NCBI RefSeq assembly: GCF_003086295.3
Contig: NC_092039.1
Coordinates: 71,877,649 to 71,941,648 of the forward strand
Direction: 5' to 3'
DNA: 64,000 bases
Source: Arachis hypogaea
Lineage: Eukaryota; Streptophyta; Magnoliopsida; Fabales; Fabaceae
The translations under genes were made by a program, and so were the position numbers. Positions 57,891-64,000 of the stretch are shown here, in pieces. Numbering within the stretch: position 1 is the stretch's first letter; every line of letters starts with the position of its first letter. Under the pieces are notes generated by a model. The model did not search any database, was not told the origin of the DNA, and saw only the letters and a program-made list of their open reading frames with translations.

Positions 57891-59970
57891 TGATGACAAG
57901 TCATCAAATGCCTATTTTTCAAGATAATTTCACTTGTTTCACTAGTTTTTATGCACTTTCTTGCATTATAAGTAAGTAATTTAGAGTGGAATTGCATGGT
58001 TTATTTGAATCAATCAACCACCCTTTAATTGATGCTAAATCATGAGGTTCAAGCTAAAATTAATTGATATTTGAGTGATTTATGAACCTTGTGAATTTGA
58101 TGATACTTTGATTGGTTGTTTTGATTAATTGTAGGTGAAGAAAAGAAAAAGAGAAGAAAGCGTGGCTTAAGAAGTGTGGCCCAAGGAAGAAGATAGTGTG
58201 GCAAAAGAAGAAGAGAGTGTGGCGCAACAATGAAGGGAAGCCATATTGCTCTCCCCAAGAGCACAATGCTCTCCAAGGGAGCACGACAATGAACCAAGCA
58301 TGCAAAGCTTCATTGCTCTGCCCCCTTGAGAGCGGGGCACAAATTTAAGCCAAGAAACAAGGAAGAGCAAAAACATTGCTCTGCTCTCCTTGAGATTATT
58401 TTCGGGCTACTCTTGGAAGAAAATTGAAAGAAAATATCTCCAAGTGCCACCCATGGGTTTCGAACCCAATCACAAGAGGGAAGGGGGGCAGCGCTCAAAT
58501 GCAAGGAAAACAAGGAAGTAAAAGCCTAGGCGCTACTTTGGTGCCAAGGAACCCAAGAAAAAAATGCAGCAACTTCCTCCACCAAGTTTCGAACCAAGGG
58601 TCTCTAGGAAGCCAAGCCTTATGCGTGAATTAGGTGCCAAGAAAAAAAAGCCAAGCAATGCACTCCATGGGATTCGAACTTGGCACTCCCCTTGGAAGCT
58701 CCAATGCGCTGCTCACAAGGAGAGCAGAGCATTCCCCTTGGTGCGCGCATCATGACACGGTCCAGGAAGCTTGGCGCGCACAACATTGACACGGGCAGGA
58801 TGCACATGCAAGGCTCCACTGCTCCGCTCTCCACAAGAGCAGAGCAATCTCATGTTGCCTCACAAACCTTGGCACGCAACAAGGATCCCCACACAAAGCT
58901 TCAATGCTTCGCTCTCCACAAGAGCAGGGCATCCTCTTGGGAGCAACATTTGGGCTGAAATTCACTTAAAAATTCAATTTAATTCAATTCTTCACCCATC
59001 TTTCAAGCCCACTTAAAATTCTTAGATCTAAAATAGAAAGTGTATAAATAGGTGTTAGTTAGGATTAGAGAGAGAGGACAGGATTTTGAATTTTCATCTT
59101 TTGTTAACTTGAGAGCTCACTTTTCATTGTCTGCTTTTGGAACTTCTGGTTTTCAATTTTCATTTTCTATTTTCTGCCATTAGCTTGAGAATTGGAGGAG
59201 AGGATTCACTTCTTCTTCCTCTGATCTTTTTGTTTCCTTTACTGGATTTTGTTTGAGTCTTAAGTGTGAAGAATTGAGGAATTTCTGTCTCAATCTCCAT
59301 TTAAGATCTCTTTGATTTTCCTACTGCATAATTAAGTTGAATTCAATTTCCTTTACTGCTTCAATCTTCAATTTCTCTTTAATTGCTTTGTGAACTTGGA
59401 TCTAGGAAGGAAATTGAGATCTAGACTTTGCTATCTAGTCTTTGGAGTCCTGAGATCTGATTTTCTTTTTGGTTCTTCTACTGAACCACTACTGCAATCA
59501 AATTTTATTTTCTATTTGAGATCTAGTTAATTTCAATTCACCTTTTGCTTTGTTAATTGTTGCAATTTACTTTCTCTTGCTTAAATTCTGAATTCCCAGT
59601 CCCTTAATCCCTTTTTTTATTCAAGCAATCTATATTTCTTGCACTCTAAGTTACCTCAATTTACATTTCTTGCAATTTAAGTTTCAGTCATTTAATTTCT
59701 TGTTCTTTAAGATTCAGCAACTTTACTTTCAGTTCTCTTTAATTTCTGCAATTCATCCCTTTCCCCTTTATAATTCATGTAATTTACCTTCTGTCTGCTA
59801 CGAATCACTCAAATCAATCCTTTTTTGCTTGACTAAATCAACCATTAAACTAAAATTGCTCAATCCTTCAATCCCTATGGGATCGACCTCACTCATGTGA
59901 GTTATTATTACTTGATACGACCCGATACACTAGCCGGTGAGTTTTGTGTTAGATCGTTTTCCACACATCA
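57891..59970 (+). repeat. 5' LTR, 2080 bp
   Basis: Runs TGATGACAAGTCATCAAATG to CCACACATCA. Left flank TTCCT (57886-57890) is one half of a possible duplication; the other half lies outside. A TATAAATAGG box at about 59043 should start transcription. Overlapping open frames (58049-59016) on both strands are composition artefacts. Confidence 0.8.
58245..58950. repeat. GCTCTCC...AAGAGC palindrome array
   Basis: At least six GCTCT(C/G)C(C/A)...AGAGC units (near 58249, 58270, 58313, 58709, 58819, 58908), some expanded to CTCCACAAGAGCAGAGC. They lie in the LTR upstream of its TATA box. Confidence 0.7.
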
Positions 59971-59976
59971 AGTTTT

Positions 59977-59994
59977 TGGCGCCGTTGTCGGGGA
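59977..59994 (+). promoter_or_regulatory. primer binding site, tRNA-Asp type
   Basis: TGGCGCCGTTGTCGGGGA, one mismatch to the complement of the plant tRNA-Asp 3' end, six bases after the LTR. Confidence 0.9.
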
Positions 59995-60211
59995 TTGAAA
60001 TAGATTGATAATGATTAAGTGAGGTGGTAGTTTAGATAAAGCACTTTTTCTTTAATTTTGATTAATTCACTAACTGTTTGAGATTTTGTCTCAACTAACT
60101 GCACTCAATTTTCAAGAGTGCCGCTGTTTGTTCCTTGTGATTGTGTGTATGTCACAGGTAAGAAAAGAGAATCCTCACTTCTCTGAGCAAGACGAATGAA
60201 CTCTCAGGAGG

Positions 60212-62830
60212 TTGAAAAGAGAAGCTAGAGGAAAGAGTGTTGTTGGAGAAGAAGAAGGTTCTGAGGAAGAAGAGTATCACAAAATGGAAGGGAATCCCTC
60301 AAATTCGAATCCAACAGGGGGAGTGACCAACAATAATCCTCCTCAAAGAAGAGTTCTAGCTTCTTACACATTTGCAAACCCAAGACACTGTGGGAGCAGC
60401 ATTCTCACTCCCAATGTTAATGCAAACAATTTTGGGTTGAAGCCACAACTCATTACACTTGTCCAGAACAATTGTTCCTTTGGAGGAAGCCCATTGGAAG
60501 ATTCAAACCAGCACCTATCCACCTTCTTGAGGATTTGTGACATTGTCAAATTTAATGGTGTGAATCTTGAAACTTACAAGCTTCTGCTGTTCCCATTCTC
60601 ATTGAGAGACAAGGCTGCACAATGGCTTGAGACCTTCCCCCAAGGAAGTATCACTAGTTGGGATGATTTGGTGACTAAATTTCTAGCCAAATTCTACCTA
60701 CCCCAAAGGATTATCAGGCTGAAAACTGAGGTGCAGACATTCACCCAATTAGATGCTGAATCTTTGTATGAAGCATGAGAGAGATACAAAGCTTTGATCA
60801 GAAAGTGTCCTCCAGAGATATTCAACGAATGGGATGTGCTGCAGAATTTCTATGAAGGCTTAACATTGAAATCCCAAGAGGCATTAGATCACTCTGCTGG
60901 AGGTTCATTACAACTGATGAAAACTGCTGAAGAAGCCCAGAATCTTGTAGATATGATGGCCAACAACCAATACTTCTTTGCTCATCAAAGAACCCGACAA
61001 CCATCACAGAGGAAGGGAGTACTAGAACTGGAAGAAGTATACTCCATTTTGGCTCAAAACAAGATGATACAATAACAAATTCAACAACAATTTGAGCAGA
61101 TGACCAAGAGAATTGACAGTCTTCAAGTAGCAGCTGTGAATACAAGCTAATCATCAACTACATGGGTGCAAAATGAAGAGAGCCAAGAAGAACAACAACA
61201 GGAGCAAGTACAGTACATGCATAACCAAAGTTATGGAAAGAATGAGGTCTATGGTGATACTTACAATCCTTCCTGGAAGAACCACCCCAACCTTAGGTAG
61301 GGAGATAATCATAACCAAAGCCAACAGCCATGGCAAAGAAACACAAACCAAAACAACTCAAGGAATAACCAGCAAAATAACAACCAAAATTCATTCAGAA
61401 AATCACAAAACACTTACCCTAACTCTAACCATTATCCAGCCCATAACCAGCCCACCAACCAAAATGCTTATCATCCACCACCCACATCTCACAACCAACC
61501 ACAAGCATCACCAGAATCTCAAAGAATCACCAACCTAGAAACTTTGATGGACAAAATGTGGAAGCACCAAGAGATGATATCCAAGAATCAAGAAGCCTCC
61601 ATAAAGAATGTGGAGAGACAAATTGGCCAGCTCTCTAAACAATTTGCAATAGAGAAGCCATCAAGTTCCTTGCCAAGTGACACAATTCCCAATCCTAAGG
61701 AAGAGTGCAAGGCTGTGCAGTTAAGAAGTGGGAGAACATTAATAAGCAACAATGACACTACAAAGAAGCAAGTGGAGAGCAGCAAAGGGCCAATAGAAAA
61801 GGAAAAGTCAACAGACACAGAAGAAACCAATGATCAAGATGTGATTCCAAACAAGAATACAGAAAAGCAAAAAAAGAAAGAAGACAAGCCAACCAATTTA
61901 CAAGAGAGAGAGGAGAAATTAATTCAAGGACAACAACAAAAGGAGAAAGCCTTCACTCCTCCATTGCCATATCCACAGAGGTTCAACAAAGAAACCAAGA
62001 ATCAACATTTCCACAAATTCCTGGAGACTTTCAAGAAATTGGAAATTAACATCCCTTTGGCTGAGGCATTGGAGTAGATGCCCTTATATGCCAAGTTCCT
62101 AAAGGAGCTCATCAACAAGAAAAGGAGTTGGAGTGAGAAGGAGACTGTAATGCTCACTGAAGAATGCAGTGCACTAATCAGAAAAGGACTCCCTCCCAAG
62201 CTTGAAGATCCTGGAGGTTTCTTCCTACCTTGCACCATTGGAAGTCTATTCATCAACAAAGGGATGTGTGACTTAGGAGCAAGCATAAATCTAATCCCAT
62301 CCTCTTTAGTGAAAAAGCTTGGCATAGGAGAGGTGAAGCCAATACAGATGTCCTTGGAATTGGTGGACCAATCAGTGGTACATCCCAAAGGGGTGATTGA
62401 AAACCTTTTAGTTAAGGTTGACAAGTTCATCTTTCCTACAGACTTTGTGATCCTGGATTCAGCAGAAAATGAGAATGATTCCATAATACTTGGTCGACCA
62501 TTTTTTGCCACTGCTAGAGCCATCGTAGATATGGAGCAGGGAGAGCTAACCCTCAGGATGCATGAGGAAAGCATTACCTTGAAAGTGTTTCCAGAATCAC
62601 AAATCAATGAAGAGACAAGCAAGACAAGTAGTGACTGTTTTCCCAGGCAAGCAACCAACAACACAGTAGAGCAGAAAAATGAGCAGGTACAAGGAGGAGA
62701 AGGAATTCAAAAAGAAGCCGGGATGATAAACAAAAAGGGAGGCATCACAACTAAAGCCACTATCAAGGAAGAAAGATCAACAAAAAAAGAAGAAAAGCAA
62801 GAAGAAGGCTTACAAAGGGTGGAAGAATAA
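60212..62830 (+). pseudogene. gag-protease polyprotein with in-frame stops
   Basis: One frame is kept throughout. An acidic start (GEEEGSEEEEYHKMEG) leads to LASYTFANPRHCGSSILTPN, then the capsid domain: LKPQLITLVQNNCSFGGSP, LLLFPFSLRDKAAQWLETFP, FLAKFYLPQRIIRLKTEVQT, PPEIFNEWDVLQNFYEGL and LDHSAGGSLQLMKTAEEA. A Gln/Asn-rich linker (61180-61530) and a basic coiled region follow. The protease part reads PYPQRF, EECSALIRKGLPPKLEDPGG, CDLGASINLIP (catalytic Asp near 62269) and IILGRPFFATARAIVDMEQG. Stops at 60776 (TGA), 61073 (TAA), about 61148 (TAA), about 61298 (TAG) and 62075 (TAG) mostly read as C-to-T changes of Gln or Trp codons. No frameshift is seen, so it is a young but inactivated copy. 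It ends QRVEE. Confidence 0.9.
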
Positions 62831-64000
62831 AAAAATCCCAACTGAAGGATTTTCTAAATGTGACAAGGTGCAATTAGTATATCAACAGCTGGGAACAGAA
62901 GATCACTACACTGTTAACCAAGTACTCTCTCTCGAGCACATTGAAATTGAGCATCAAGGCACACGAAGGAGGCTTATAGTGAGAGGGGACAAGCTCCGAC
63001 ATTTCAGCCATCAACCACCCTAATGGGATCAATCTCAAGCTAGTGATAGTAAAGAAGCGCTTGTTGGGAGGCAACCCAACCTGAGGTAGTTTTCTTTTCA
63101 TAAGCTTTTTCAATAAATAGGTTGTATGATTGGTATGTATTGCAAGGAGCTAAGTTTGGTGTTCCACACCAATACAAATTAAGAGAGAATGAAGCATTCT
63201 AAGTTTGGTGTTCTACCAAAATTTGATCTAAAAACACGTTCTCACTTTCTGCCTAATGCTAGCTCCAAGCAATCAGACAAATTATTTAACCATTTAGCTG
63301 TTTTCTAGTTCATAGTTACATAACCTTTGGCAAGGCTAAGAGAATCTATAATTGGTTAACTTGTTGCATCAGAGGTAATGGCAAGGAATTAAGTTTGGTG
63401 TTCCCACACCAAAATAAATCCAAGAGACACACTCAATTTATGCATACTAACCATTCATTTAAGGGCTTGAGAAGCAAGCAACTTTTGAGAATTATGTAGG
63501 AAATTAGCCAACATTTGAAGACAAATTACATTATGACTTAAAAAGGGATACAACAAGAGGAAAAATGAAAATCTGCAACCCAAAAGGTTGTATCTACACT
63601 TAATCCTTGTTGCTGAAGAAGCATTTTAATTTGGGAACTCTTGTATGTCTTGCTGAAGTGTTTATTTGGTTGCAAGTGGAATTGTTTGTCAGGAATGCTT
63701 ATCCACATGATACTTGTTATCCATCACTTAGCTTTGAATGTTGTTTTATTTCCCATATGCCTGAATAAAAGAGAAATGTTTGAATTAGAAAGTAAATATC
63801 CAATGTTGCATAAGTTAGAATGGAAGTTAGTGGTGGTATGTGTTTGATTAAATGCATAGCTCATAAAATAAATGCTGCATAATGTCAATTTCATTAAAGT
63901 GTGAACTAGCTTGCTGTCATAAAGGCTTATATAAGTCATGATCCCTTGAGAACAAAATAAAATAGAAAGAAAAGGAAGAAGAAAAAGCCAAAAATGGCAA
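62831..64000 (+). other. post-protease noncoding region
   Basis: Contains the TAAAGAAGCGCTT plus GGGAGGCAACCCA motif at 63050-63080 and three AAGTTTGGTGTTC motifs (about 63149, 63201, 63392). Small open frames at 63641-63847 and in the opposite strand are not supported as genes. Confidence 0.6.

Larger units (their letters stand above)
57891..64000 (+). mobile_element. gag-protease LTR retrotransposon, continues past the window
   Basis: 5' LTR 57891-59970, primer binding site 59977-59994, leader, gag-protease 60212-62830, then noncoding sequence with three AAGTTTGGTGT motifs. No RT or integrase appears before the window ends, 1.2 kb after the protease. Confidence 0.85.

Noticed and set aside
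58049..59016. Six or more overlapping open frames
   Set aside because: They follow the GCTCTCC palindrome array of an LTR on both strands and have biased, repetitive composition.

Overview
This is plant nuclear DNA, almost certainly from a legume and most likely Arachis (peanut). Long LTRs of the FIDEL-like/Athila-like kind beginning TGATGAG... and ending just before a tRNA-Asp-type primer binding site, the recurring AAGTTTGGTGT motif, and LTRs opening TGTAACACCC are hallmarks I associate with peanut repeats. The call rests on recognition, not on a search. Most of the 64 kb is nested and decayed transposable-element sequence. I can support one intact host gene, a PRE/ILI1/KIDARI-type non-DNA-binding bHLH of 90 residues in two exons (40046-41705).

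Layout. 1-5145: 3' part of a gag-protease LTR element without reverse transcriptase, with a second accessory ORF and a truncated 3' LTR; the LTR fragment sits head to head with the LTR of a minus-strand relative (5160-7688), giving a 538-bp imperfect palindrome. 7694-10538: a minus-strand LTR-like block. 10539-11438: one end of a CACTA transposon carrying a host coiled-coil gene fragment. 11941-18195: a Tat-like gypsy element split by a nested gag-only element (12121-17412) with recognisable LTRs. 18200-21950: a member of a long-LTR family. 21951-23867: minus-strand gypsy gag plus LTR. 25018-25368: a MULE-type MITE with a 12-bp target duplication. 27213-32737: a 5'-truncated L1-type LINE (minus), itself hit by a 1.56-kb solo LTR (28245-29800, duplication GTCCT) and by a 246-bp plastid DNA piece containing the end of ndhG (30230-30475). 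36000-39200: LINE, CACTA-like and Tat-type (double RNase H) remnants. 40046-41705: the PRE-like gene, with a SINE in its intron. 41996-53194: an 11.2-kb CACTA-type element that has picked up, introns included, fragments of at least four host genes (PFP alpha subunit, an armadillo-like protein, an ABCC transporter, a HROB-like OB-fold protein) and later received a 4.95-kb solo LTR (duplication GGTAG) and a Harbinger-type MITE (duplication TAA). 53653-57885: minus-strand element with LTR and accessory ORF. 57891-64000: 5' LTR, primer binding site and gag-protease of a plus-strand element that runs off the window.

How it fits together. Three families of gag-only elements share noncoding motifs and the accessory ORF but show no RT or integrase here, so they probably depend on autonomous relatives for mobility. 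The target duplications give a relative order: LINE, then solo LTR and plastid piece into it; CACTA, then solo LTR into it. The most unusual items are the multi-gene capture in the CACTA element, a 44-nt tRNA-Cys half lying at the deletion junction of an accessory ORF (6740-6783), and short-palindrome arrays in five unrelated repeats.
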